A stretch of 64,000 bases of DNA from Castor canadensis (Eukaryota > Chordata > Mammalia > Rodentia > Castoridae): assembly GCF_047511655.1 (NCBI RefSeq), contig NC_133391.1:132092906-132156905 (forward strand), in the 5' to 3' direction. The translations under genes were made by a program, and so were the position numbers. Shown here piece after piece: positions 12,363 through 23,609 of the stretch (its first letter is position 1; each line of letters begins with the position of its first letter). The notes under the pieces were generated by a model that was not told the DNA's origin, did no database searches, and worked only from the letters and a program-made list of their open reading frames with translations.

Positions 12363-12565
12363 ATACACAAACATTTTTTTATTTTGATGAAGTCCATTTT
12401 ATGTTTTCGATATTTTTTTCTTTTAACTACATGTAAATCTATAATTACCTCAAATTTCAAGATTAATCAAGCAAAATGATTAGCTTGTGGGTCATTCAAA
12501 AATAAGTGTCGTTTGGCTCAAAAACCATAATCTCCCAGCCCCTGTTGCAGAATAGAAAATGGAGT

Positions 12566-12690
12566 TGTTGCTGGGTGTGGTAGTACACACTTGTAAGCCC
12601 AGCAGTCGGGAGTCTGAAGCAGGAGAGTCAGGAGTCAAGCCAGCCTAGGCTACAGAAAGAGATCCTGCTACACACACACACACACACAAA
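12566..12690 (+). mobile_element. B1-like SINE with CA-repeat tail
   Basis: The head 'gctgggtgtggtagtacaca' leads to 'aagagatcctgctacacaca'; the tail has become a short CA microsatellite. Confidence 0.8.
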
Positions 12691-12785
12691 AAATTAAAGT
12701 TTGTGTATCAAAAGTCCATGTCTCAAAAAACCAAACAAACAAAAAGAGAAAGTGGAGTTTTTGCAATTCCTTTTTTGTATTCAGT

Positions 12786-12870
12786 TCAAGAGCTGGGAGT
12801 GTAGGTCAGTGGTAGAACACTTGCTTGCCTGTATTCAAGCCTCTGTGCTGAATTTAAAAAAAAAAAAAAG
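12786..12870 (+). mobile_element. ID-like SINE
   Basis: Box-A-like 'gtgtaggtcagtggtagaac' is followed by an A(13) tail. Confidence 0.8.
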
Positions 12871-12881
12871 AAGAAAAGACT

Positions 12882-12980
12882 CAGGCTGGAGGAGTGGCTC
12901 AAGTGGTAGCATACTTGCTCAGCAAGCATGAGGCTTGAGTTCAAACTCCAGTAGCACACTTCCTTCCCCTAAAAAAAGTC
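12882..12980 (+). mobile_element. ID-like SINE
   Basis: The body reads 'ggctggaggagtggctcaag' then 'gcttgagttcaaactccagt'. It lies 12 bp after the previous ID-like copy in the same orientation. Confidence 0.85.
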
Positions 12981-13032
12981 TCTCTAATCTCTCCTCCTAA
13001 CCCACTAATCTGGAGTCAAGAAATTCAGATAC

Positions 13033-13034
<2 letters not shown>

Positions 13035-13082
<48 letters not shown>
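13035..13082. repeat. (CA)n microsatellite
   Basis: About 23 uninterrupted CA units; likely length-polymorphic. Confidence 0.95.
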
Positions 13083-13086
<4 letters not shown>

Positions 13087-13392
13087 AATAGATGTATGCA
13101 TATAGTTTCATCTAACTTGTTCTAAAAAAAGTAAAGACTTCCTAAAAATGTAACTGCAATTCCTCATTTGATTTTAAGGTTTTTAAATGTTTTTATGTTT
13201 CTTACTACGTTGTGGCAGAAGATTTCAGGATTGGCATCTTTGCAGTCACCCACCTAACCAGCCTCTCCTGCTGGGAGTCCTCTCTCCCTACCTTCCACAC
13301 AGTGGCTGCATCTTGGCCTCCGCAGCCTTTGGAGGCAGCCTCTTCTAACGCTTCAATCCCTTTCTAAAATTGAGTACAGTCTTGTTCAAAAA

Positions 13393-13705
13393 AGGTGCTG
13401 TAGTTTGAATGTTCCCTCAAAACTTCTACTGTTGGAAACTAACCTCCAGATTCATCTGTTAATGGCACTCGGAGGCGGAGCCTTTGGAGAAGATGAGTTC
13501 ATGAGAATGGAGCATCCTTGAGGAGGCCAGAGCTAGCAAACTTGCTCTTTCTCACCGTGTGATATCCTCCATCATATTCTGATGCAGCAAGAAGGCCCTC
13601 ATCAAACGCCAGTACCCAGTCTCTAGAACAAGGAGCTAAATAAATCTCTATTGTTTATAAATTACCCACCCTGTGGTGTTTATTTACAATAGAAGACAGA
13701 CTGGT
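13393..13705 (+). mobile_element. ERVL-MaLR-type solo LTR
   Basis: Sense-strand landmarks: 'gtagtttgaatgttccctca', 'cttctactgttggaaactaa', 'ggagcctttggagaagatga', 'gctaaataaatctctattgt' (LTR polyadenylation region) and 'aaattacccaccctgtggtg'. No coding sequence. Confidence 0.85.
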
Positions 13706-14325
13706 TTTCACAACGATCATGTTCCAGTTCTGAAATAAGGATCTGGCTTGGCATTTTTTTTATATTCTATAATTTACCTCAATGTTGCATAATTTTTTAA
13801 ACATCACACATTATGTAATAAATACATGTAAAAAGAAGTAATTCATCCTTGTTGATTCTATCAGAAATATTATCTAAAAGGCAGCAGTGCAAACCTTCTC
13901 AGGAGTTTATGGGGGGAGGTTAAAAGAAGTCATCTTCAAGAATCCAACCTTATGAATTCAAGTATGATATATTTGGTATAGTGTAAGAACTTTTGTAAAT
14001 GACACAATGTACTCCCATCCAGAACATCAATAAAAAAAAATAATAATAGAAGAATCCAACTCTGGAGTGAACTTTCCCTCACTTCTGCTTCTACTGAACC
14101 TAACTGGCCTAACTGAGGGTGACTGAGATGCAGAAAGGACAAACTATAGACAAACATACATAAAGTTGGGGTCAGGTGAGCTGGGCACTTGGATGGAGAC
14201 ACACAACAGTCTTGTTGCTTTTTTATTTCTATTCTCTTCACTCTGCTTATTTTCTCTTATTCTTTAAGGCCTTATTTCTTTACTACTCTTTAAAACCTTG
14301 CTTCTAAAGTCTTCTTTTCTATTCT

Positions 14326-14553
14326 TTAAAGTCTCTTTCCTTAGACTCGCTCTGTCTCATGTTTTCTCTTTAACTTTCTTAAAGTCTCGGTGCTCAGATT
14401 TGTGCTGTCCCATGTTCCCTTTAATCTCTCTTAAAGACTTTGCCCTCAGACTTGCAGACAAACAACAGTGGCCAAGTCTAAAAACTGCATTAGCATAACT
14501 CTTAAAGTCTTGGTCCTCAGACTTGCACTGCCCCATGTTCCCTTTAATCTCTC
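14326..14553 (+). repeat. Degenerate tandem repeat, 52-bp unit
   Basis: Units start with 'ttaaagtct' and end 'ctttaatctctc'. Unit 1 is 14,326-14,378, unit 2 is 14,379-14,430, unit 3 is cut short (14,431-14,456) and followed by about 45 bp of other sequence, and unit 4 is 14,502-14,553. Each full unit carries 'cccatgttccctttaatctc' or a variant. A weaker copy may precede at about 14,260-14,325. Overlapping short frames on both strands repeat the same peptide for this reason and are not genes. Confidence 0.8.
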
Positions 14554-14929
14554 CCATAACTCAGCAGCCCACCAGCAGCATCATTCTCCTAAGCAGCCCA
14601 CCAATCAATCCATCCCCCATCAAAAAAAACTCACATCTTCCTTCAGCAAGTCTTTTATGTCCTGCAGTAAATAAGGAGGTGGAGCAACAGTTCTCAGGGA
14701 GGGGCGTGACATTGTAACAAGAGAAACCTGCATTCCTACTTCTCTGAATGTAAACAACTTAGGAAAAGCAGCTGTGCTGCATTTTGCACTTCACTCTCTT
14801 CTGCAGCTGGGGCCATGTCAAAGTCAGCCTGTAGATCATTGAGCACAACTATGCTTATGTCAAATTCTCATAGGCTTCTCATAACCCACTCCCCACACAC
14901 CTCTAACCAAAGACCCACCATGAATTCTC

Positions 14930-15262
14930 CCAGACAGTTCAACAGTCTTACTTGCCTCCCTCCAGTCCACTTTCCACAATGCATGTAGACTGAATTATTT
15001 AAAAGGTACATCTGATTATTTTGCTTAAAATTTTTTAATAATCTTTCATCATTCTCAGAATAGAAGCCAAAGTCCCTACCACAGCCCACAAAACCCAGTA
15101 CTGACTATGTCTCATCTTGTTACATTCCGGTAATGCTCTTGTGGCAGTCCCTCAGACTTGTCCCACTCCCTTCAGGTGCAGGTCCCTCTGCCTGAATGCC
15201 CTGTATCCACCACACACATAATCCCTGCCCACAGTTACAAGTTTTCACTTCTCTTGAGTAAA
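14930..15262 (+). mobile_element. L2 LINE 3' fragment
   Basis: Ordered matches to the L2 3' region: 'ctccagtccactttccaca', 'gatagaagcc'-like 'gaatagaagccaaagtccct', 'ccacagcccacaaaacccag' and 'tccctctgcctgaatgccct'. Confidence 0.75.
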
Positions 15263-15264
15263 AA

Positions 15265-16710
15265 GCTATGTGCAAGATTGTTATGTTATATGCTATGCCA
15301 AGAAATTGCCAAGTTATTTTCCAGAGTGTCTTGACCTTTTTGCATCCCCATCAGCAATGTAGAAAAGTTCTAATTGCTTCAAATTCTTGCTAGTACTTGA
15401 TATTGGTAGCTTGGTTGTGTGTTACATTTGTAACACAGTATAGAGTAATATCTGATTATGGGGTTCTGTCAAAATATATAGAAGATGAGTAACTTTTTTG
15501 AACTCATCTCAGTGAGAGCTCTCTGGTCTGTAATCTCCCACTCGCCCTCCAGCTTTCACAGTAATAACCTTTAACTGAGTTGCTATGAAAGCACAAGGGG
15601 ATTTAACATGCTTAACCACAGAGATTGTTTTTCAGACTGAATTGATAAAAGCACAGAAGCTTCAAAGTTTTACCATCTTACCATTGAGCACAGCCTTAAC
15701 CCAGACCATGGCTTCTCTGTTGGAATCAAAGTAGTGAGTGTGAGGGTTCATGTGTGGAAATGTCACAAAGGGCATAGTCACAGAGGGTGCAAAGACTTCC
15801 GGGAACGGAAATACTTTTGAAGGTTGGTTAACATATTTTCCAGATCAACTGCTAGCTTAACTCTGCAGTAGACTACCAGTGAAAACAGGCAGTGAATTTT
15901 TTTTCTTTTCCATTAACAAGAAACCTGCATGTTGGTAGGCGCTGGGATCTGAAGTTACCTTTGACAATTGTCCTTTGCAATATTGAGTGTAAGAGTGATC
16001 ATATTATACCAATTAAAAAGCTGACATGCAAATTGCTTAGGAGAGTTTTATGGTTTGCCTTCTATTTCATCAAAATACTCCAGTGAGAATGTTTTTGACT
16101 AATAAAGTAATAGGAGGTTGGATCTGGAGCTAGCCTTGCTAAGGTAACATTAATGAGTCACCAGAAGCTATAAATAGAACTCAGCTTGAACTTCTGTCCA
16201 CAATTACACCACTACTTCCACAAAGAGAGATGTTACTAATGACAGAACATAGCCTGCTAGCCACTTTTACAACCAAGTGGGGTGTGGACACAGGGAACCA
16301 TAGCCGTGTGGAAATGTGCCCTGAGATCAGATTTGCCAAGATGCATTTCATGATGTCCCTTACAGCCTGTGAAGCAATTTTACTGTTTTCCTTAAGGATC
16401 ATCAATGTGTGTGCAGCCAAATCTGTCAAATTCTCTCTGGTGATAAATCCCAGAGGACAACTGCCTTGTGTCAGTTATCTTCTTTATCTGTTTCTTCCTC
16501 TCTTCCTTCCCCCATACAGTACAGGTGCATGAACATAAGAGGGCTCCATAATTATATACTGGATGAATAAATAAATGGATGGATGTACATGTTAACTCTA
16601 TGCTTCTGTAATACTCTAAATTATGGATAGCAGATATACATGCATATTTCTTACATGATATGCATTTAAGTGCTCCCTTTATCAAAAAATATCTTAAAAG
16701 CTCACTGGTA
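15265..16710. other. Intergenic, no gene seen
   Basis: A TATA-like 'gctataaatagaactcag' lies at about 16,167 but nothing downstream looks like an exon. The 80-100 codon frames at 16,181-16,532 overlap each other on opposite strands and match no family. Confidence 0.45.
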
Positions 16711-16714
16711 GTGG

Positions 16715-16770
16715 AGTTGGAGGCCAGACTGGGCTACATAGTGAGACCTTATCTCAAAACAACAACAAAA
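16715..16770 (+). mobile_element. B1-like SINE 3' fragment
   Basis: Only the 3' half is present: 'ggccagactgggctacatag' then 'gaccttatctcaaaac'. Confidence 0.7.
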
Positions 16771-16774
16771 ACCC

Positions 16775-18325
16775 TCTACCAACAACCTTACCATTTTCCT
16801 CACACCCTGCCTTGCTCATTCCTTAAGGTAATATTGAGGAGAGAATAAAATGTCACCTGGAAGCAGAGACAAGGCGAACATATAAAGACCCTGTCATTCA
16901 CCATAGCTGATGTCCTGTTTTATCTAGATCTGAAGGAAGGAGAAGAGACAGGAGAAGTAAGATGTCCTACTAAGTGGACAGCCAGAGCTCCCACCCTGAG
17001 AGTCTCTCTCTACAACTGTCTTCCTGAGTTCCTAGGAAAGAGATGGAGAAAGGGAAATAAAGAGGCAACAAACAAATTACCTCCCCTATAAATTCATCTG
17101 GTTAACCCTCATCCCCATGGTCAAGTCCTTAATGAATGCTCTTTGCCTGGAGTCAGTCTGAGCAAGCAGAAGATGGAAAGGTAAGGTGTACATGGTGGGC
17201 TGTAACTTCTTCTTCTTGCTTGTGCTCAGATGCAATCTAAGTAGACAGTGGGACATTCACCTTTCTCTTCCTCTCCCTGACACAGTATATGAACACAAAT
17301 CTCTTCCTCCAAGGCCATCCCCCATCTCTGCTTTAAGTTCAATCCCATCCATTTTTCTGCCCTTTCATAATTCAACACATGAAACCTAATGGGCAAAGGC
17401 AAAGATGGCCAAGCAAGTGGAGATGACAAATATCTAAAATTCTGCAATTCTGGGACTAATCTATCCGAAGAGTCTTACATTCCAGGGGAAAAAAAATGGG
17501 AGGGGAAAGACTCCCCTGGGTTAGCAGACCAGTGTCCTCTGAAACTACATAGAAGCCCAAACTACATCTTCTCCAGATTCTAAAGCTTGGTCCTAGATGA
17601 CATTTGCATGGTTTGGGGTGTTGCCAGCTCTTCACTCTCCACTGCAGTGGAGGCTTAGGACAAGAGCTCAATTCTGACTCCAAGTCCCTGGTACCTTCTC
17701 CTTTTGGCTACTTTGTCATCCTCAAAGCAGCTAAGAAGCTGCTGCTTCTGCTTGTCAGAAGAAGATGATCTTCATGTGCGAAGATCTTCTTGTTTGACAA
17801 GCGGCTAAAAGTTCAAGTGATTCACAAAAGTCAAAAACAAGAAATGTAAGAATGTAGATGTATCCAAGGTAACAGAGCCTGAAGGAAGATTAGAAGGGAG
17901 AATATATGTCCATAGAGACCCAGGGAGGGCTCTGTTTTTCTCACCTCTGTTTCTCTCTGTGTTCCTGCTTCAGCCTTTAAAGACAAAGAAAAATTCCAGA
18001 ACTAAGGTCTTGCATATCATTGTCCTGTGCTCTTTTGACTTCACTGTCCTGTGTTACCTGTCTCACATGGACATATGACTAGTTTTTCTCCTATCTCAAG
18101 GCCTGGCCATGCTCTAACATACTTAGGGTTATGAATATAAGGTCTTTCCTGGTATATCTTGTCCCAATGAAAGGGATTTGGTCTATTTGAATGTTAGAGT
18201 AAGCACTTTTTCCCACTGAGGAAAATAAATTAAAATCCTAGAGGGATGCAAATGAATAGCCACCCACTCATGAGCACCCAAAATGATTCTGAAGACTGTC
18301 TCTATAGCTGGTCTATTGTTGACAA
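16775..18325. other. Intergenic, with a hairpin-forming segment
   Basis: No gene or confident repeat. The segment at 17,726-17,802 is rich in inverted repeats and is listed separately. Confidence 0.5.
17750..17802. other. Imperfect hairpin (53 nt)
   Basis: The left arm begins GCTTGTCA (17,750) and ends GATCTTC (17,773). The right arm begins GAAGATC (17,780) and ends TGACAAGC (17,802). The loop is ATGTGC. About 20 pairs form, with a few mismatches and a bulge. Two smaller stem-loops of 6 bp lie just upstream (17,727-17,757). Confidence 0.6.
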
Positions 18326-18327
18326 TT

Positions 18328-18757
18328 CTCTGGTGACTTTAGAACTTTCTTAAAAAGTGAGTTATACTTTGTGTTTTCATTAGATTAACCTTAATCAGAT
18401 TAATATGGAAGTCCTTTCCTTGATGGGGATAGATGGAAGTAAAAGAGGTTTAACAACTGATTTTTAAGACTAACCCCAAATAAAAAAAAAAAGCAGCCAT
18501 TTTATGTGTTACATATAGTAATCCTAACCAACTCCAGTGAGGATAATTTAATTATTTTCATTAAATATTGAATTATTATTTCATTAAATATTAAATTAGA
18601 TATCTATTTTATAGAAATGAAAATAAGATGTTTACATGGCCAGGATCCAAAGTGAGTTAACAGCCTATTTGGTGATAGATCTCTTGTAGACCTGGATACC
18701 TTTCTTTGTGAAAAGTTACAACTATGGAAAACATGTGAAAATAGTTTTAGATGTGTA
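18328..18757 (+). repeat. Diverged direct duplication, copy 1
   Basis: This starts at 'gtgactttagaactttct' and aligns with 20,139-20,526 along its full length, including 'ttgatggggatagatgg' and 'agatatctattttat'. The first 145 bp are closest; the rest is more diverged, with extra AT-rich sequence at about 18,550-18,595. The family is unknown. It could be an LTR pair, an ancient local duplication, or two copies of an unrecognised repeat. Confidence 0.85.
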
Positions 18758-19119
18758 AAGCACTTCTCCAGTCTGGAGAAACTGGACCCAGAGCCATGCT
18801 GATCCTTCAGCACTCTGGCTAGATCCAACCAGAGATGATGACCTCAGAATTCTGGGCCCAGCCAAACCAGGATCAACCTCCAAGGAAGCGGATAAGCTAT
18901 AGGCTTACCTGCTAACTACACAAACCTTTTAAGATTGCCCAAATTTTCTAAAGAAAATTCAGTTTGCTACAGATTCATAAGAAGAAGAGTGGATCAAGAC
19001 TCAGAGGCTGAGACCACTTCAGACATCTTTTGACTAAAATCCACCCATGTACGGTCTCCAAAATCAGAACTTCCAAACACCAGACACCTGGAAGTACTTT
19101 GTTTTCATTTGTTTTTAGA

Positions 19120-19280
19120 CTGAGATGAAATGAATATGTCATAAAGTAACCATTAACCTTTTCAAAGTAGATAATTCAGTGGTATTTGGTACATTCATGA
19201 TGTTGTACAACCCTTACCACTCTTTCTAGGACATTTCATCACTTGAAAGGACCCTCTCTACCCATTAAGAAATCACACTG
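19120..19280 (-). mobile_element. L1 3' UTR fragment, antisense
   Basis: 'agataattcagtggtatttg', 'gtacattcatgatgttgtac' and 'ccctctctacccattaaga' are the complement of an old L1 3' UTR. Confidence 0.75.
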
Positions 19281-19384
19281 GGGAACATTTTTAAAGTACA
19301 CAATCTAAGACCCCATTCCCAAGAGACTATAGCTCTGTGGGTATGGGAATGTCTCTTAAAACTTGTCACGTAGCTCATGCCCAG

Positions 19385-19850
19385 GTATTTACCAAGTGAA
19401 AGGAAAACATGTCCACACAGTGAACTCTACATGAATGGTTATAATAACTTTATTCGTAATCATGGAAGGCCTGAGATTAACCCAGATGTCTCGCAAATGG
19501 GTAACATGTAAACAAACTGTGGTACAGTCATTCAATGGCATGGACCTCAGCAATGTCAAGAATACAACACAATGATAAAAATGAACCTCCAGGGAATCGC
19601 ACAAAGCCTTTTCATTGTATGACAATCTGGAAAACACAAAACTGCAGTGATGGCAGGCATGCTTCCAGGATGGAAGCGGGGTAGGGAGCAGGTTTTTGAG
19701 GACAAAAGGTGGACAAGAGTATTTTTAGAACAAGAATGGAACTGTTGTGCATTTGGTTGTGGTGGTAGCATTTGTCAAAACTCACATAACTTCACACCAA
19801 AAAGAGTAAATTTTACTAGATTTGCATTTTAAAATAAATTTAGAATAAAT
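19385..19850 (+). mobile_element. Old L1 3'-end fragment, sense
   Basis: The order is that of an old L1 3' end: 'ggtatttaccaagtgaaagg', 'gaatggttataataacttta', 'gtggtacagtcattcaatgg', 'cattgtatgacaatctgg', then a 3' UTR-like stretch to about 19,850. Confidence 0.7.
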
Positions 19851-20138
19851 CCAAAGTTTTTAAATCTCTTAGTGTTTCTGAGTAGTCAGCTTATTTGTGG
19901 AACTGGTGCATGGGCAATCTAGTTGTTCTATAATCCAGACAAGTTATAGTTTGGATACTTGGAACACATTGATTTGCCATTACTATTTTTCTGGTTATCC
20001 TCACAGAAATTAGGTATTTTCCACAGACTAGAAGTGCAAAAGTATGATCATACACCTGAGTGTATGGCAGATCATAGGCCTGGGCTGCACAGTGATTTTG
20101 TTTTAGCACTTGTCAAAAGTGAAACAATCACCAAATGT

Positions 20139-20526
20139 GGTGACTTTAGAACTTTCTTTAAAAGTGAGTTATACTTTGTCTCTTCATCAGATTAATCTTA
20201 ATCAGATAACTTATGGAAGTCATTTCCTTGATGGGGATAGATGGGGTAAAACATGTTTAGCAACTGATTTTAAGATTAACCCCCAATTTTTTTTTAAATC
20301 AGTTTTATGTGGTAAATCTGATGGTCCTGTGTAGATCATTTTGATTATTTTCGTAAGTTTAGATATCTATTTTATGGAAAAGAGAACAAGAGATTTACTT
20401 GGCTAGAATCCAAAGTAAACCAAAAGTGTATTTGACAACAGACTTTTTGTAGACTCATGGAGGCCTTTACTTGTGAAAATTTACACTATTGCAAACATAT
20501 GGAAATAGTGTGAAGATGTTTGTGTA
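20139..20526 (+). repeat. Diverged direct duplication, copy 2
   Basis: Second copy of the 18,328-18,757 sequence, in the same orientation and 1.4 kb away. L1 3' fragments lie between the copies. Sequence beyond both ends does not align. Confidence 0.85.
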
Positions 20527-20529
20527 TAT

Positions 20530-21285
20530 AATCAATCTCATTAATTATAAATGTAATCACGGGTAAATATAATCTCACTTTTAACAGAAGCATATCCTGC
20601 TATGTATGATCATTCACTGAAACAATGTGGCTAAAATTTCACAACCACACTGCCAAAACTCAAATAGAAACTCCCAAGCAGCAGAAGAAAAGAAACAAGG
20701 AATAGCAATGTTTACATTGGACAATAATAATAATTTCAACTGCCAAACACAGAAAACAAGCAAATAACTACTTCTCCCATACAGTGAGGTAGATCCTATC
20801 TGATATTTCCATTCCCTGATGTATGTTTTTTTTCTAATTTGCAGTTCTCTTTGCTTGCCCCAATAGCAACAACTTCTGTTAGTAATATTGCTATGCTTCC
20901 TCGCCACTTTGAAAAATATAGCTAGAACTCTTCAAGACTTTGCGTTCACATTGCATCTTTTTTTAGAACAACTTGGCCTGAGAGGAAGTGGAGCTGCAAG
21001 TATTTCCTTTCCATTCAAAGCTGGCACATTTTGGTAGCTGAGGGCTTATAGCTTACTTTCAACAGCTTGAGATAGTATTGAGTTGTTCTATGAGCCTCTC
21101 TTGAAGTCCTTGTGTTATAAATTATTTATAAATTTTATCAAAACCTCCAGGAAGCAAGCTGGACAAAGTCTTCCGATGCCAGATGGCTCAGCAGACTTCA
21201 GATGTTGTTGCTCTATTGCATGCTCCTGCTTCTATTGCCCACACCCCCAAAATACATCCAACAGTGAAGTGCATAAAAAGCTCAT
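20530..21285. other. Intergenic, no gene seen
   Basis: AT-rich; no recognisable repeat. A 97-codon minus-strand frame at 20,614-20,907 has no family resemblance. Confidence 0.5.
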
Positions 21286-21287
21286 CA

Positions 21288-21383
21288 TTTGAGCTGGAGG
21301 TGTGGCTCAAGTGGTAGAGTGCCTGCCTTGCAAATTTGAAGCCCTGAGTTCAAATCCCAGTACCACCAAAAAAAAAAACCAAA
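21288..21383 (+). mobile_element. ID-like SINE, well preserved
   Basis: Near-consensus monomer: 'gctggaggtgtggctcaagt', 'ggtagagtgcctgccttgca', 'tgagttcaaatcccagtacc', then poly-A. Likely one of the younger copies. Confidence 0.95.
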
Positions 21384-21389
21384 CCTTAT

Positions 21390-22550
21390 GTCACAGATTC
21401 CCAAGGAAAAATTACACCCCACAGAGGAATGCATGAGGGAAAAAAAGTAATTGGACCCATCTCAAGCTTAAAACAATGACAGTGGTCCTCCAAAGTTTCA
21501 CAAATAAATGCCATTAAATGAGAAGAAATATGTACCACCCTGAGACCTAGCACCTAGCAAGACTTCTACATACTACCACATATCTCTGGTTTAAAACAAA
21601 ACTAATGTTGGAGGGCACACAAATTAACCTAAATTACAATTTAATAATAGTAAATAAGACTTCAAGAATGTTGCTCTGTTTACAAATCAGAATTCTTTGG
21701 GTTGTAATTGACAAAACAGTTTGACCTGCCTTACAGAAATAAGGGCACCTATTAAGTCACAGAGCCAGAAAGGACAAGGGAGAAGGTGATTCAAGAACTT
21801 GAGACCACCAGTATAACTGTCCTCTCTGACTCTGACTTCTGCTTTTCCCCACAAGTGGAGGGTTGGGGAATCCATATTTTCAGTTTCATCATGAAAAAAG
21901 GAAAGAACCAAAGCAACACTTATGTGTGCAACCCCGCCCCCCATCACAGTTTGAAGACTCAGACTGCATATCACAGAGACGGAATATAAAGGGATCATTC
22001 CCCAATGGGGTGGAAGGAGCACTGGTGATGTCCCTGGGGAATTATTTTGTGTTATTTTTATCCTGAGAATTCATGTATTTCCAGGCATAAGGTCTCCAAG
22101 CCCTGAAGTTTATTTATGTCACTTTGAGAATCACAGTTATATGTGTTATATAAGCCTCAGAGGGCCACAAATTCAATATTCTGTGAAGAATTCTCTAGCA
22201 AAGTCTTTATTCTCTGATAAGACCTTTAGATGGATGATGAGAACCTCAGGGGCCTATTGGAAACAAAGCAATGAGAGAGAATTGAAAAATCTGATAGAAA
22301 AAAAATTGACAGGAATGTTGGCATTTGAGAAAAGGAAAAAAAAAGAAAAAAGAAAGAAATGACATAGAAAGAGGAAACAAGTTGGCAAGAGTCTGGGATA
22401 CCATTAAAAATTCCAAGTAGTGACAAGGCCAAGAAATTCCTAAAAAAAAAATTAAAAACAAAACTAAGAGATATAATGCTAAATCTGAAGATGTCTGGGT
22501 TGCTACACAATAAATTTTGTGGCAGAGATAAATTAAAAAACCCATTTTCT
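21390..22550. other. Intergenic, no gene seen
   Basis: Poly-purine/A-rich runs lie at about 22,331-22,359 and 22,441-22,460. Frames of 67-113 codons here overlap on both strands and are low in complexity. Confidence 0.5.
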
Positions 22551-22554
22551 TTTC

Positions 22555-22937
22555 TTTCTGTGCTCAAAATTAGATTACATTTCCCAGCCTCCCTTGCAGT
22601 TAGGTATTATTACGTGACTAGTTATAGCCAATGGGATGTAGGCAGAAGTGATGTGTGCCTCCTTCAGGCCTGGCCAATATAATTCCCACAGTATCCTCCA
22701 TACTGTCTTCCTTCTGCAGGCTGGTTACAGAGGATCAAGTGGAGGATTCCATGACCCTAAGAGCTGCTGGAACCACTACCTGAAAAGAGCCTCAATCATG
22801 AAGAACTATATGGATTAGGCCTCTTCTAAACCCCACTAACTATGATATGAGCAAGAAATAATCCTTGTTGTTATTGCTAAATTATTGCAATAGGTCTTGT
22901 TTGTCACAGCAGTTGAGTTATTCTGATACAAACTTCT
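22555..22937 (+). mobile_element. ERVL-MaLR (MLT1-like) solo LTR
   Basis: 'catttcccagcctcccttgc', 'gtgactagttatagccaatg', 'ggatgtaggcagaagtgatg', then a 3' end with 'gttattctgatacaa'. These follow the MLT1 LTR order. No coding sequence. Confidence 0.7.
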
Positions 22938-22939
22938 TC

Positions 22940-23600
22940 ACTCCATTCCCTCCCAATCTTCAAAAAAAGTCTATTATTCCTACAAATGTTCTATGAAAGC
23001 TCTGTGACAATCAAAAGGAGGCTGTGTTTCACATCTGTATTAACAAGGCATGGAACAGGAACAACATTTACAGGGAAGCAACACGTTCGATAATCTCTAC
23101 CCATTTGCAACAGCCAGTGTTCTGAGCTCAAAGCAACTACAAGATCATAAGCACCTGAGAAATTTGCGTAAGTGTTGGAATGGGCTTTGACTTCCTTGCA
23201 TGGAATGAGGAAGGTTTCAGGGAACTTTATCTACATCTGAAGGGTCCAGTAACCCTCAAATGACTTATGGATTTTATGTGATTTAAGGCGGTGTGAGTGA
23301 AAAAAGTTTCCAACTCGCATGCCAAGGATGGAGATTTAAAAATGCTTGTTTTACTACAAATCCTGAAACAATACTTCATTTGGACACTTATACTAGCAAT
23401 GAAGAAAGTATCCAGGTCTACACTTCCTAAGATCCCCCACTGTAAATTAGATTTCCCTCATCTCTGTCTCTCATAGCATGCTGTTGTTTGCCTTTAAGAC
23501 AAAATATCTATTATGGCATTTTTCCCTTTTCCCCACCCACCCACTGGTGCCCCCCACCCCATTCTACCCTCCTGCTCTCCAATTTTGTAGAAGGAAAAAC
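22940..23600. other. Intergenic, no gene seen
   Basis: No gene is seen; a C-rich run lies at about 23,533-23,562. Confidence 0.5.
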
Positions 23601-23609
23601 ATAATGGCA

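Larger units (their letters stand above)
10845..12470 (-). mobile_element. L1 3' fragment, antisense, broken by SINEs
   Basis: The + strand reads as the complement of an old L1 3' UTR and ORF2 end. Landmarks: 'ggtattaagtacattcatat', 'ccatccatctccagaactt', 'ctgaataatattccattcca', 'gttttccatagtggctacac', 'attctttatatattttggat'. The element resumes at 12,170 ('tgccttttcactctgttaat') and again at 12,375 ('ttttgatgaagtccatttta'). About 1.1 kb of L1 is visible; the gaps hold later SINEs. No intact reading frame remains. Confidence 0.9.

Noticed and set aside
13035..13082. CRISPR-like or functional tandem array
   Set aside because: It is a simple CA dinucleotide microsatellite, and the window is mammalian.
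14298..14557. Opposing frames with repeated peptides near 14.4 kb
   Set aside because: They translate the 52-bp tandem repeat, which is not a multiple of three, so the copies do not even keep one frame.
16150..16200. TATA-box-like 'gctataaatagaactcag' as a tissue-specific promoter
   Set aside because: No CAAT or GC boxes, exon-like ORF or splice donor follows. In AT-rich DNA a lone TATA match is expected by chance.
17389..17583. 64-codon frame starting with a basic Lys/Gly-rich peptide
   Set aside because: It resembles nothing I can name and lacks flanking gene signals. It is too short to support alone.
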